Shown: piece by piece, positions 1-8,125 of the stretch
How the letters are laid out: each line of letters starts with the position of its first letter
Numbering within the stretch: the first letter of the stretch is position 1
Assembly (NCBI GenBank): GCA_002083565.1
Contig: MSXM01000013.1
Location: 216 to 23,241, forward strand
DNA from: Nitrospira sp. ST-bin4
GTDB taxonomy: Bacteria > Nitrospirota > Nitrospiria > Nitrospirales > Nitrospiraceae
Direction of reading: 5' to 3'
DNA: 23,026 bases
Notes under the pieces: model-generated
What the model was told of the DNA's origin: nothing
Seen by the model: the letters and a program-made list of their open reading frames with translations, nothing else
Databases searched by the model: none
Translations under genes and position numbers: made by a program

Positions 1-798
1 TACGTTTTCAATCGTCGGGAGCAGATGCTCGAAGTTATGCCCATCGATGGGACCGCTATACTGGAAGCCCAATTCTTCAAACAGCAGCCCGGGCAGAATC
101 GCCCCCTTAGCCAATTCTTCGGCCCGGCGAGCCAATTTCTGCATATCGGGGCCGATATGAGGAATCTTGCCGAGCAGTTGGCCGGTTTCTTCGCGCATCT
201 TGCCGTAGAATTCACCCGTGATCGTCCGGCTCAGGTAGGCTGAAATGGCTCCCACATTCTTGGAGATGGACATCTGGTTATCATTTAAAATTACCAAGAA
301 GTCCTTGCCCAGGCCGCCGGCATGGTGCAGTCCCTCTAAGGTCATCCCAGCGGTCATCGCACCATCCCCCACGACGCACACGACCTTATGTTTTTGGCCC
401 AGCTGTTCACGGGCCCCGACCATGCCGAACGCGGCAGAGACCCCGGTGCCTGCATGCCCGGCATTAAACGTATCGTATTCACTTTCTTCCCGCTTGCAGA
501 ATCCGCTCAGCCCGCCGTACTGCCGCAATGTATGAAATTGTTCGCGGCGCCCGGTAAGAAGTTTATGCGCATAGCTTTGGTTGCTGGTATCCCAAACGAT
601 CTTGTCGGTAGGCGTATCCAAAAGGTAATGCAAGGCAACCGTCAATTCCACCACGCCCAAGTTAGAGGCCAGATGTCCGCCGACTGCGGAAACGGCGCTG
701 ATAATCTGCTCACGGATTTCCTGAGACAAGGCCGGAAACTGCTCGGGGGACAGGCGTTTCAAATCGGCCGGACTGTGAACATTCTTCAGAATCGACAT
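1..798 (-). CDS. dxs: 1-deoxy-D-xylulose-5-phosphate synthase, N-terminal part (cut by window edge)
   Basis: First enzyme of the MEP isoprenoid pathway: condenses pyruvate and glyceraldehyde 3-phosphate to DXP using thiamine diphosphate, in the cytoplasm. The 266 visible residues match the N-terminal ThDP domain: GGHLASNLG (40-48, keeping the first active-site His, H42), ESEYDTFNAGH, the ThDP/Mg motif GDGAMTAG followed by NDNQMSIS, and GPIDGH near the cut end. The ATG at 798-796 has GAAGGAG (813-807) eight bases upstream. Odd points: the family motif DVGHQAYPHK reads DTSNQSYAHK, so the second conserved His (E. coli H80) is Asn73; and GHSSTS reads GHAGTG (114-119). It is the last visible gene of the hopanoid/Mla run, 177 bases after the barrel gene; a TTGACA at 942-937 (minus) lacks a good -10 partner, so read-through is likely. 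Family call is firm; full activity is not assured. Confidence 0.93.
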   Translation of the reverse strand, partial: MSILKNVHSPADLKRLSPEQFPALSQEIREQIISAVSAVGGHLASNLGVVELTVALHYLLDTPTDKIVWDTSNQSYAHKLLTGRREQFHTLRQYGGLSGFCKREESEYDTFNAGHAGTGVSAAFGMVGAREQLGQKHKVVCVVGDGAMTAGMTLEGLHHAGGLGKDFLVILNDNQMSISKNVGAISAYLSRTITGEFYGKMREETGQLLGKIPHIGPDMQKLARRAEELAKGAILPGLLFEELGFQYSGPIDGHNFEHLLPTIENV

Positions 799-975
799 GG
801 CCTACGCTCCTTCTTTATCAGCTGCTTACTCGATTGTGCATGAAAACCGAACGTTCGAGAGGCAATGGCTCGCAGCTGCACGATGAAACACGGTCAATAC
901 AAATTCGGGGTGAAGTTTCACACAAAAGTCCAATGGTGTCAAGCATATGGACGAGCATCCGACGGCTCACCCAGG

Positions 976-2172
976 CTAATAGGGAAAATCGAGTCCGGCG
1001 AATATCGCTCCCCCTTCCCGGCTAAACCCGTAATCGATTCGTCCCACCACGTTTGGACGAATGATGCCTCGAAACCCGATGCCCGGCGTGATGCGATAGT
1101 CTTTGAAGCCCACATTCTTGAACGAATTGAACACCTGTCCGGTATCGATAAACGGCGCGATTTCAAAGTCTGCGATGACGCCGGCAAGTCGGGTTCGTAA
1201 CACGTGAATCCGTTCCTCAACGCTGAATGCGATCAGCTGCTTGTCAATGTACCGGTCGACACCGAAGCCACGCAGATTGTTCTGTCCGCCCAGTGAACTC
1301 AATTCATAAAACGGGACATCCGTGCCGATCGTGGCCTGCAGGTCGCCACGGATCACTAGAATCGCCCGCTTGGATTCGCTCGCAAACATCTTCTTGATTT
1401 CGACCCCGTACCTGGAATACAGGGGCTCCGCGCCCTTATGGAAGTTGTGATTGATCTCGGCATAGGCCGTCACGGCCGTTCCATCCGTCGGCGTGACCAG
1501 GCTGTTTCGCGTATCGTAATGGAAGCTGATCCGCTCGGCGAGAATCGTCGCGCCCTCTACGCCAGACACATCCGGGAACATGTCTCCGGTAAAGGCAAGA
1601 GAGGTCGCCCCTTGCTGGATCGACTGCATATGCCGAAACCGCTGGCTGATCGCAATCTGCGTCACTTCATTGGCATAGATCCCGAACTTCCAGTTGGCTC
1701 TCGTTTCGGAGGCTGTATAATTTGTCTCATCATCCTGGATAGTCCCGGGACCAATCCCGAAAAACCGCACCGTGGCATTTTTGAAATGGGCGGCGCTGAC
1801 GGCCACGCTATACCGGCCGTTGCTTAAACCGGGGTCCACATAGCTTAAGAGAAACCGTCGCTCAATCTTCTCGGACCAGGACGCAATACCCCGGAGCTCT
1901 TTCCCGCCCGGTTGATAGTGGAACAGATTCAATGTGCCGCGAGTGCCGACGATCGAATTGTAGATGACCATCGGCGCGACCAAATACTTGAGATCTCCGT
2001 CCGGCCCGGTCATGAGGGCCGGCACGATCATCCCGATATCATTGCCATCATTTTTACTGGAGCTGACAGCAGGGATAGGGAAGTATTTCGTCTCCGCATG
2101 AGCTCGGTCTGATAGGGGAGGACAGACCGCCCCAAACAGCACGAGAATGATACTGACGACGAGGCTGCGCAT
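976..2172 (-). CDS. Omp85/BamA-type outer-membrane beta-barrel protein without POTRA domains
   Basis: A 398-residue exported protein. A signal peptide (1-26, cleavage likely after AHA) is followed directly by beta-barrel sequence of alternating hydrophobic residues. The diagnostic Omp85 segment LGGQNNLRGFG is present, with the conserved RGF at R301-F303, and the chain ends in an aromatic residue (LDFPY), as outer-membrane barrels do. There is no room for POTRA repeats, so it is unlikely to be BamA or TamA and belongs with the short D15/surface-antigen proteins. It follows mlaC by 29 bases on the same strand. No MlaA-like gene is visible, so it may be the outer-membrane partner of this Mla system; that is inference from position only. 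The start has no strong Shine-Dalgarno, suggesting coupling to mlaC. Confidence 0.85.
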   Translation of the reverse strand: MRSLVVSIILVLFGAVCPPLSDRAHAETKYFPIPAVSSSKNDGNDIGMIVPALMTGPDGDLKYLVAPMVIYNSIVGTRGTLNLFHYQPGGKELRGIASWSEKIERRFLLSYVDPGLSNGRYSVAVSAAHFKNATVRFFGIGPGTIQDDETNYTASETRANWKFGIYANEVTQIAISQRFRHMQSIQQGATSLAFTGDMFPDVSGVEGATILAERISFHYDTRNSLVTPTDGTAVTAYAEINHNFHKGAEPLYSRYGVEIKKMFASESKRAILVIRGDLQATIGTDVPFYELSSLGGQNNLRGFGVDRYIDKQLIAFSVEERIHVLRTRLAGVIADFEIAPFIDTGQVFNSFKNVGFKDYRITPGIGFRGIIRPNVVGRIDYGFSREGGAIFAGLDFPY

Positions 2173-2201
2173 AGACGTACTCGTAATCCCGCGAAACGAC
2201 G

Positions 2202-2867
2202 TTATGGCGCCTTGAGTTTGTCGGATTTTTTGCGAAGCTGCTCGACAAGATCGGCATAGGAAGAGGACTTGATGATTTTTGCGAACTGCCCACGATAGTT
2301 GTTGACCAAGCTGATGCCGTCAACCACGACATCGTACACACGCCAATCATCTCCCTTATTGATCAACCGGTAATCGAGAGGAATTTCCGTCTTTCCCGAC
2401 AGCACTTTTGTCCTGACCTCCGCATACTCCTTCTCCATGCGCTCGTTCAAGTACTGCACGCCTTCGCCGGAATACGTTTCAATCTTGTCGGAATATGAAT
2501 TCGTCAGTAGCGTTCGAAACAGATCGACAAATTCTTGCTTCTCTTGATCGGAGAGTGTATTCCACGGCGCGCCGAGCGCACGCCTCGACATTTCTTGATA
2601 ATCAAACCGGGCTCCGACGGCCCGTTCCAGCATACGCCGGCGTTCTTCGGCCTTATTCGGCTGTTTCAGATCGCTTTCACGGACAATGCGAAGCACCTCG
2701 TCGATCGTCGTTTTCATCGTATCCGTCGGGGCACCTGCATAGCAGGGAGCGGCCGCCGACGCCAGCCACACAACAACCAGCGCCACCTTCAGAATCAGAG
2801 GAATCACCCGACGATGAGGAGGCACACACGCCGGGATGCCCCGGCCATTCGCAATCGACGTCATCAT
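2202..2867 (-). CDS. mlaC: MlaC/Ttg2D family periplasmic lipid-binding protein
   Basis: A 221-residue protein of the MlaC (Ttg2D, toluene tolerance) family, which shuttles a lipid between the outer membrane and the inner-membrane MlaFED complex in E. coli. A long signal region (about 1-44) has a basic stretch HRR, a hydrophobic core and a likely cleavage after CYA. The mature part has family features: FDYQEMSRRALG, the FRTLLTNSYSDKI helix and the C-terminal block DWRVYDVVVDGISLVNNYRGQF, which helps form the lipid cavity. Two ATGs lie in tandem at the start, with GGAGGGG just upstream. It starts 50 bases after mlaD. Whether the cargo is phospholipid or hopanoid cannot be read from sequence. 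Confidence 0.9.
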   Translation of the reverse strand: MMTSIANGRGIPACVPPHRRVIPLILKVALVVVWLASAAAPCYAGAPTDTMKTTIDEVLRIVRESDLKQPNKAEERRRMLERAVGARFDYQEMSRRALGAPWNTLSDQEKQEFVDLFRTLLTNSYSDKIETYSGEGVQYLNERMEKEYAEVRTKVLSGKTEIPLDYRLINKGDDWRVYDVVVDGISLVNNYRGQFAKIIKSSSYADLVEQLRKKSDKLKAP

Positions 2868-2917
2868 GCCCTTCCCCTCCGGCTTACGTGTTCTTTGCAG
2901 CGATTCGAACCGCCATG

Positions 2918-3361
2918 CTATTTGACCTTGCCATGGACGTACTGGCTAACCAATTCTTCGAGGTCCAGCCCCGACTCAGTATCGCGGATTGTACCGCCCG
3001 CTTGCAATGGATCGCCGCCTCCCCCCGGGGACAGCGCGAGGAACTTCTCTCCGATGATGCCCCTGGTTTTGATCGAGGCAAAGGTGTCGGAATAGAGCTG
3101 GATGTTGTTCTGAACCGCCAGCCGGACGATCGCCTGATCGTTTTTCAATACGATCGATTTGACTCGCCCGACTTCTACGCCGGCAATTTCCACGGTCGCA
3201 CCGGGTTTCAGCCCGGATGCCGAGTTGAATGGAGCCTCGACTTCGTAGCGATCGCCTCCGATAACCTCCAATTTCCCCAGCTTGATCGAGAGATAGCCCA
3301 AACAGACGATCCCGATGAGCACGAACAGACCGACGATCAATTCAAGCTTGGTCTTTTCCAT
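2918..3361 (-). CDS. mlaD: MlaD-like MCE-domain protein
   Basis: A 147-residue MCE protein: one N-terminal membrane helix (about 8-28) and a single periplasmic MCE domain with the typical SASGLKPGATVEIAGVEVGRV block and the later IIGEKFLALSPG segment. In E. coli, MlaD forms a hexameric ring over the MlaFE transporter that makes a hydrophobic channel for lipid. It is shorter than E. coli MlaD, mostly at the C-terminal tail. Its ATG abuts the TAG stop of mlaF with no spacer, so translation is probably coupled. The order E-F-D-C rather than the E. coli F-E-D-C-B, and the lack of a STAS-domain MlaB gene here, are notable. Confidence 0.93.
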   Translation of the reverse strand: MEKTKLELIVGLFVLIGIVCLGYLSIKLGKLEVIGGDRYEVEAPFNSASGLKPGATVEIAGVEVGRVKSIVLKNDQAIVRLAVQNNIQLYSDTFASIKTRGIIGEKFLALSPGGGGDPLQAGGTIRDTESGLDLEELVSQYVHGKVK

Positions 3362-4132
3362 CTACGACACTCCTTGGCGGATAGCGGACGCCGTAGCCGG
3401 CGGCACGGGACCGCCGACCGAAATAAACTCTTTGATTTCTGGATCTGATGTCTGCTGAAACTCCGCCGGCTCCGCCATCGCCGCAATTTTTCCCCGCTTC
3501 AGCATGGCGACATAGTCGGAAATCCCGAATATTTCCGGTATCTCATGGCTGACCATGATGCCGGTGAAACCGAACTTCCGTTGCATCCCGGTGATGAGGT
3601 CGTGAATCGACTTGGCCATAAGCGGATCCAGGCCGGTGGTCGGCTCATCGAATAGGATGATCTCAGGCTGCATCACCAACGCCCGAGCCAGTCCGGCGCG
3701 CTTGCGCATGCCGCCGCTGAGCTCAGCAGGATACTTGTGCCCCATCCCGGCCAGGCCGACCTGCTCCAACTTCTCCTCTACCCGAGTCGTCACCGACGCC
3801 CCTTTCATTCGGAGCTTTTCACGCAGTGGGAACGCCACGTTCTCAAACACCGTCAGCGAATCGAACAGCGCCGCCCCTTGAAACAGCATCGCAAACCGCT
3901 TGCGGACTTCGTTGAGGGCATGCCCTTTGAGACGTGAAATTTCCGTTCCATCCACCCAGACTTCTCCTTCGTCCGGTTGCAACAGCCCGATCATGTGTTT
4001 CAGTAATACGCTCTTGCCTTCTCCGCTACGGCCGATGATCGTCGTCAGCTTGCCAGGCGGAATGACCAGATCGACACCTTGCAGCACCGGCTGCCCCCCC
4101 AAGGTCTTTTTCACGCCGACAAGTTTGATCAT
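3362..4132 (-). CDS. mlaF: MlaF-like ABC transporter ATPase
   Basis: A 256-residue ATP-binding subunit energising lipid movement through MlaE. All ABC motifs are intact: Walker A GRSGEGKS (34-41), Q-loop Q85, signature LSGGMRKR (138-145), Walker B IILFDEP (158-164) with catalytic E163, D-loop GLDP and switch H196. The KRAGLARAL run after the signature and the GMRKR form are typical of the Mla/Ttg2A branch. It lies 95 bases after mlaE, across an inverted repeat, and its start lacks a clear Shine-Dalgarno. It directly precedes mlaD. The only family alternative is another MCE-linked ATPase, such as the plant TGD3-like type. Confidence 0.95.
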   Translation of the reverse strand: MIKLVGVKKTLGGQPVLQGVDLVIPPGKLTTIIGRSGEGKSVLLKHMIGLLQPDEGEVWVDGTEISRLKGHALNEVRKRFAMLFQGAALFDSLTVFENVAFPLREKLRMKGASVTTRVEEKLEQVGLAGMGHKYPAELSGGMRKRAGLARALVMQPEIILFDEPTTGLDPLMAKSIHDLITGMQRKFGFTGIMVSHEIPEIFGISDYVAMLKRGKIAAMAEPAEFQQTSDPEIKEFISVGGPVPPATASAIRQGVS

Positions 4133-4140
4133 TCTCGTTT

Positions 4141-4210
4141 ATCTGGTTGATCTGGTTTGTTTGGTTTCTTTGGTTCCCGCTCTCGCACGAGACAAACCAA
4201 AGGAACCAGA
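4141..4210. repeat. 9-bp tandem repeat forming a long inverted repeat between mlaE and mlaF
   Basis: Positions 4141-4176 are four 9-base units: ATCTGGTTG, ATCTGGTTT, GTTTGGTTT, CTTTGGTTC. Inverted copies follow. The arm 4151-4167 (TCTGGTTTGTTTGGTTT) pairs with 4194-4210 (AAACCAAAGGAACCAGA) in 15 Watson-Crick pairs, one G-U and one mismatch. The loop contains a small TCTC/GAGA stem (4181-4184 with 4189-4192). It lies in mid-operon and could be an RNA-processing or attenuation hairpin, or a dispersed intergenic repeat. No U-tract follows on either strand. Confidence 0.75.
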
Positions 4211-4227
4211 GGAACTGTCACACCGTC

Positions 4228-4998
4228 TTAGAGCAGTACCGACGTCAAGAAATAATCCCACACAAGAATGAGGACCGACGATAACACAACCGCCTCCGTC
4301 GTCGCAGTACCCAATCCTTCGGCGCTCATACGGGTATAGAACCCTTTGTAGCAGCAGACCCAGCTCACAATCAGGCCAAAACTGATGGATTTGAGAATGC
4401 CTCCGTACACGTCTTTCCATTCCACCGACGACTCGATAGAATTCCAGTAGGACCCCGCATTCACGCCCAACAGTTCCACACCCACCAGATGACCGCCATA
4501 GATGCCCACCACATCGAAGATCGCGACCAACAGCGGAACGCCGATCAAGCCCGCGACGAGCTTCGGGGCGATCAGATATTGGAGCGGATTGATCGCCATG
4601 GTGTCGAGCGCATCGATCTGCTCAGTGATGCGCATGATTCCGATTTCTGCCGTCATCGCCGAACCGGCCCGGGCCGTCACCATGAGCGCAGCCAGCACCG
4701 GACCAAGCTCACGGATCATGCTGAGAGCGACGGCTGATCCCAACAGCCCCTCGGATCCGAACTTCCTGAGCGTGTAATACCCTTGGAGAGCCAGCACCAT
4801 GCCCGTGAAACCCGCTGTGAGCACCACGACAAACGTGGATTTATAGCCTATAAAATGCACCTGTTTGACGATCTGATCCGCCCGCAACGGTGGACGTAGA
4901 AGCCAGGCGAAGGATGAGACGACAAAGACCAGCATCCGGCCCATTTCACCCACATGGACCAGAACCCCATGGCCGATTCGTTCCAGCATCCTCATCAT
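4228..4998 (-). CDS. mlaE: MlaE-like ABC transporter permease
   Basis: A 256-residue integral membrane permease of the MlaE/YrbE family, with about five or six hydrophobic segments. It has the family core LSMIRELGPVLAALMVTARAGSAMTAEIG and then MRITEQIDALDTMAINP, which includes the coupling region that contacts the MlaF ATPase. In E. coli a MlaE dimer forms the inner-membrane core under the MlaD ring. The ATG overlaps the hpnG stop as ATGA (4998-4995), a classic coupled junction that ties the transporter to the hopanoid genes. A second in-frame ATG follows immediately. The C-terminus LTSVLL is normal. Confidence 0.95.
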   Translation of the reverse strand: MMRMLERIGHGVLVHVGEMGRMLVFVVSSFAWLLRPPLRADQIVKQVHFIGYKSTFVVVLTAGFTGMVLALQGYYTLRKFGSEGLLGSAVALSMIRELGPVLAALMVTARAGSAMTAEIGIMRITEQIDALDTMAINPLQYLIAPKLVAGLIGVPLLVAIFDVVGIYGGHLVGVELLGVNAGSYWNSIESSVEWKDVYGGILKSISFGLIVSWVCCYKGFYTRMSAEGLGTATTEAVVLSSVLILVWDYFLTSVLL

Positions 4999-5840
4999 GA
5001 TCGATCAACTTGCAATCCGACGGCGCCGCCGTCTGCCGAGATGCCGGCCGCATAGCGCTTAAAAAACGCCGTCAAGTTTATGGCCGCCGCCTGACTTTGG
5101 CGGCGAAGCCGGAGTAATCCCATGACACTCGACGGATTCCCCAACAGCGCGCCAACACTCTTGAGCCACGCAGTGGGCCTGAGAAAGAGATTGAAGTCAA
5201 GGGGCAGATCTTCATCCAGCAGGTCGGACGCCGTGCGGATAATCACAAACGGCACCTGAGCACGTTGCGCTTCAACCCCCAAAGCTGCGCTTTCCATATC
5301 GAGACCGATCGCGCCGGTGCTGTGCGAGAATCGACGTTTCTCGGATGCGCTGCCGACAATGTAATCGGTGGAAACGAATCGTCCGATGTGGCCCGCCGGA
5401 TTCGCACCCTCGACCAGTGCCATGACCATATCCCGCTCAGCCCCTGGCACTTCAATCGCCTGACACACATCCACGCCCAGCCCCACCGCCCGCACCACAT
5501 CCCGTCCGGCAAGGAGCGCGCCCACTTTAGTCGTAATGAGCGCACAGGCAAATCCCGTCGACACTGCAAGACTAAACGGCTGATGTCCTAATAATCGGGC
5601 CGCAACCAGGCCGGCTTTTTCAGGGCCCACGCCGGTTCGAGCCAGCCAATACTCTCTGGAACCTGCCGTAAATACGAGCACCGGCATTCCATTGATACAC
5701 CGTTCGATCCCTGGTTGAAATGCAGCTTCTACAGCCTTCACTTCCCAAAAGGTAGCGGCAAAAATCGCGATCCGCTTCGGCAATGCGGTAGTTGATAGAG
5801 GGAGCACAGGGATAGGCGAGACAGAATCCGTGGCGGTCAA
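4995..5840 (-). CDS. hpnG: HpnG-like hopanoid-associated nucleoside phosphorylase
   Basis: A 281-residue member of the PNP/UDP nucleosidase (MTA/SAH nucleosidase-like) superfamily. Visible are RIAIFAATFWEVKAV at the N-terminal strand, RTGVGPEKA, STGFACAL, the substrate-site GLDMESAALG and ASDLLDE, whose Asp is the expected base-protonating residue. The HpnG branch cleaves adenine from adenosylhopane to give ribosylhopane on the way to bacteriohopanetetrol. The call rests on direct coupling to shc: a TTG start overlaps the shc stop as TTGA (5840-5837). The radical-SAM partner hpnH, which makes adenosylhopane, is not in this window. The TTG start is inferred; a later GTG near 5804 is an alternative that would shorten the chain by about a dozen residues. 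A generic MTA/SAH nucleosidase is less likely given the neighbour. Confidence 0.87.
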   Translation of the reverse strand: MTATDSVSPIPVLPLSTTALPKRIAIFAATFWEVKAVEAAFQPGIERCINGMPVLVFTAGSREYWLARTGVGPEKAGLVAARLLGHQPFSLAVSTGFACALITTKVGALLAGRDVVRAVGLGVDVCQAIEVPGAERDMVMALVEGANPAGHIGRFVSTDYIVGSASEKRRFSHSTGAIGLDMESAALGVEAQRAQVPFVIIRTASDLLDEDLPLDFNLFLRPTAWLKSVGALLGNPSSVMGLLRLRRQSQAAAINLTAFFKRYAAGISADGGAVGLQVDRS

Positions 5841-8011
5841 CGCTCAGTCCGATAAGACCCGTCCACTTGAACATAGTGGCGCAACTCGTCCGCACGCATC
5901 TTCCCGCGAGAGCGGAGGTTGCGGTACATGGCAAGGGCCCACAGCGGGAAATACTGGCAATACCAGTGGTACCGGAGATAGAACACGCGGGGGAATCCCG
6001 TCCCGGTATGGCGGACTTCCTCCCATGACCCATCCTTCAATTGATGGCGAAGGAGAAATTGCACTCCACGCGCGACACTGAACGAGTCCACCGCTCCGGC
6101 TGACATCAAGCCCATTAATGCCCAGGCAGTTTGTGACGGGGTGCTGTCTCCCTTACCGCTGTGCTCAGCCTCCGCATATGACAGACAGGACTCACCCCAG
6201 CCTCCGTCGGGGTTCTGCTTGGACTCCAGCCAGGAAACGGCACGGCGGATGTACGGAGCCGAGAGGTCTTCGCCGATCGCCCGAAGCCCGGCCAAGACAG
6301 ACCACGTACCATAGATATAATTGACGCCCCACCGGCCATACCAACTCCCATCCGCCTCCTGCTCTTTCTTCAGAAAGGCCAGAGCTGGAGCGACGGCAGG
6401 ATGTGTACGGTCGTAACCCAACGCGGCCAGCATTTCCAGACACCGCCCCGCCAGGTCGGACGTGCTGGGATCCAGCAACGCGTGGTGGTCAGCAAAAGGG
6501 ATGTAGTTGAAGACGACCCGGTTATTGTCCTTGTCGTACGCGCCCCAGCCGCCATCGGACCCCTGCATGGCGACCACCCACTGCATGCCGCGACGAAGAG
6601 AATCTTCCAGTTCAGCAGACTGAGGCATTTTCAATTTTGACAATGCCATGAGCACGACGGCGGAGTCGTCCACGTCCGGATACAGCTCGTTCTCAAACTG
6701 GAAATACCAGCCGCCCGGCTTGGCTGTCGGCGAAGACACGATCCAATCACCGACCGTCTTGGTTTGCCGGGACATCAGATAGGCCCCAGCCTTTTGCAGC
6801 GCAAGATGATCCTGAGGCATCCCCGCTTCGATCAGCGCATTCAGAAGAAGCGCAGTATCCCAAATCGGAGAGAAACAAGGCTGCAGATGGACGGTGGGAA
6901 CACGCCGGCCATCGAGCTGTACGGAGTCATACACTTCCAGGTCTTCGATTTCTCGCAATGCCTTCACGACCAAGGGATCGTCCGCACTGTACCCGAGACA
7001 CTGCAGAGCCATGATCGAGTTTGCCATCGCCGGATAGATGGCCCCGAGCCCGCCCGATCCCTTGAGATGCTCCAGCATCCAGATTGATGCCTTATGCAGC
7101 GCCTTCTCGCGCAATACCCGCATCGGCATCCGGTCGTAGATCTTCAAGAGGGCATCGAGCGCGACGAACAGGTTGTGGGGCGTGAACCAATTTTGATCCT
7201 TGTTGAACGGCGGATATTTCCAATAGCGAATATCTTTACGCGGCTCGAGATACAGTTCATCAACCCCCTGTTCGCGAGAAATCCGGCATACAGGCCGGTG
7301 CGCGAAGATAATGAGCAAAGGGATCAAGACAGCGCGCGACCAGTAGGAAATGGCGTAGATACTGAAATAGAACCGTTTGGGCAGGAGCATGATCTCGACC
7401 GGCATGTGGGGAACACCTTCCCAATCATACTGATCGAACAGCGCCAGCGCGATTTTCGTGAATACGTTGGCTTGGACGACACCGCCCATCGCCAGAATGC
7501 GCTCTTTCGCCCGGACCATGAACGGCTCGTCCGCCGACACGCCGCTCAGTTTAAGCGCAAAATATGCTTTGACCGACGCGCTGATCTCGGACGGCCCTCC
7601 GTAATAAATCGGCCAACCGCCGTCAGGCAACTGCATCGATCTCAAGTAGTGAACGGCCTTCTGTTCACGATCAACATCAACGCGGTCGAGGAACCGGCGA
7701 AGCATCAAGTATTCGGAGGTCAGCGTCGTATCTGCTTCGAGCTCCGCGACCCAGTACCCCTCGGCATGTTGCTGGCTGAGGAACCAGGACTGGCTTCGTC
7801 TGATCGCATCATCGATGGCATCCGGCTGGGTGGCCGTGTGGCCGGCAGGGCGTCGGACCGTAGGGTCCAGTGACGGCAGTCCTACAGGCTTGTCCGAAAC
7901 AAGCCGAAGCAGTGACGCGGGAGCGTATTCTGCAGCAGATCTGAATTTTTCAGAGCCGTTCGAGAGAAGGCTCTCAGAAAGACGGCTGAACAACGTTCTG
8001 ATAAGGTTCAT
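5837..8011 (-). CDS. shc: squalene-hopene cyclase
   Basis: A 724-residue class II triterpene cyclase that turns squalene into hopene/diplopterol at the inner membrane. The protonating motif DVDD is intact (446-449; D448 corresponds to D376 of the Alicyclobacillus enzyme). Several QW repeats are visible: QLPDGGWPIYYGG, GSDGGWGAYD, EADGSWYGRWGVNYIYG, NPDGGWGES and LKDGSWEE. SHC often has 620-660 residues; the extra length is mostly an N-terminal stretch of about 60 residues before the first repeat. It is the first gene after a strong promoter at 8126-8154 and overlaps hpnG, so it probably heads the operon. The ATG at 8011 has only a weak GGA upstream. Confidence 0.97.
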   Translation of the reverse strand: MNLIRTLFSRLSESLLSNGSEKFRSAAEYAPASLLRLVSDKPVGLPSLDPTVRRPAGHTATQPDAIDDAIRRSQSWFLSQQHAEGYWVAELEADTTLTSEYLMLRRFLDRVDVDREQKAVHYLRSMQLPDGGWPIYYGGPSEISASVKAYFALKLSGVSADEPFMVRAKERILAMGGVVQANVFTKIALALFDQYDWEGVPHMPVEIMLLPKRFYFSIYAISYWSRAVLIPLLIIFAHRPVCRISREQGVDELYLEPRKDIRYWKYPPFNKDQNWFTPHNLFVALDALLKIYDRMPMRVLREKALHKASIWMLEHLKGSGGLGAIYPAMANSIMALQCLGYSADDPLVVKALREIEDLEVYDSVQLDGRRVPTVHLQPCFSPIWDTALLLNALIEAGMPQDHLALQKAGAYLMSRQTKTVGDWIVSSPTAKPGGWYFQFENELYPDVDDSAVVLMALSKLKMPQSAELEDSLRRGMQWVVAMQGSDGGWGAYDKDNNRVVFNYIPFADHHALLDPSTSDLAGRCLEMLAALGYDRTHPAVAPALAFLKKEQEADGSWYGRWGVNYIYGTWSVLAGLRAIGEDLSAPYIRRAVSWLESKQNPDGGWGESCLSYAEAEHSGKGDSTPSQTAWALMGLMSAGAVDSFSVARGVQFLLRHQLKDGSWEEVRHTGTGFPRVFYLRYHWYCQYFPLWALAMYRNLRSRGKMRADELRHYVQVDGSYRTER

Positions 8012-8094
8012 GAATTTTCCAGGATCGAGAAATCAGACCGAACAACACACCACAAACGAGAGACACCGATACTACCAACGACAACACGTCCATC

Positions 8095-8110
8095 GGCGCA
8101 GAAATGCGCC
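8095..8110 (-). other. stem-loop near the 5' end of the shc leader
   Basis: GGCGCA (8095-8100) and TGCGCC (8105-8110) form a perfect 6-bp stem with a four-base loop (GAAA on plus, TTTC on the transcribed minus sense). It begins about nine bases after the predicted start site of the shc promoter and is flanked by direct CCATCGG copies. No U-tract follows, so it is more likely a 5' stabilising hairpin than a terminator. Function is unproven. Confidence 0.5.
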
Positions 8111-8125
8111 CAGCCCATCGGAGGG

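Noticed and set aside
848..857. Palindrome CGAACGTTCG in the dxs leader as an operator
   Set aside because: A single 10-base palindrome with no second copy or promoter in register is too weak to call.
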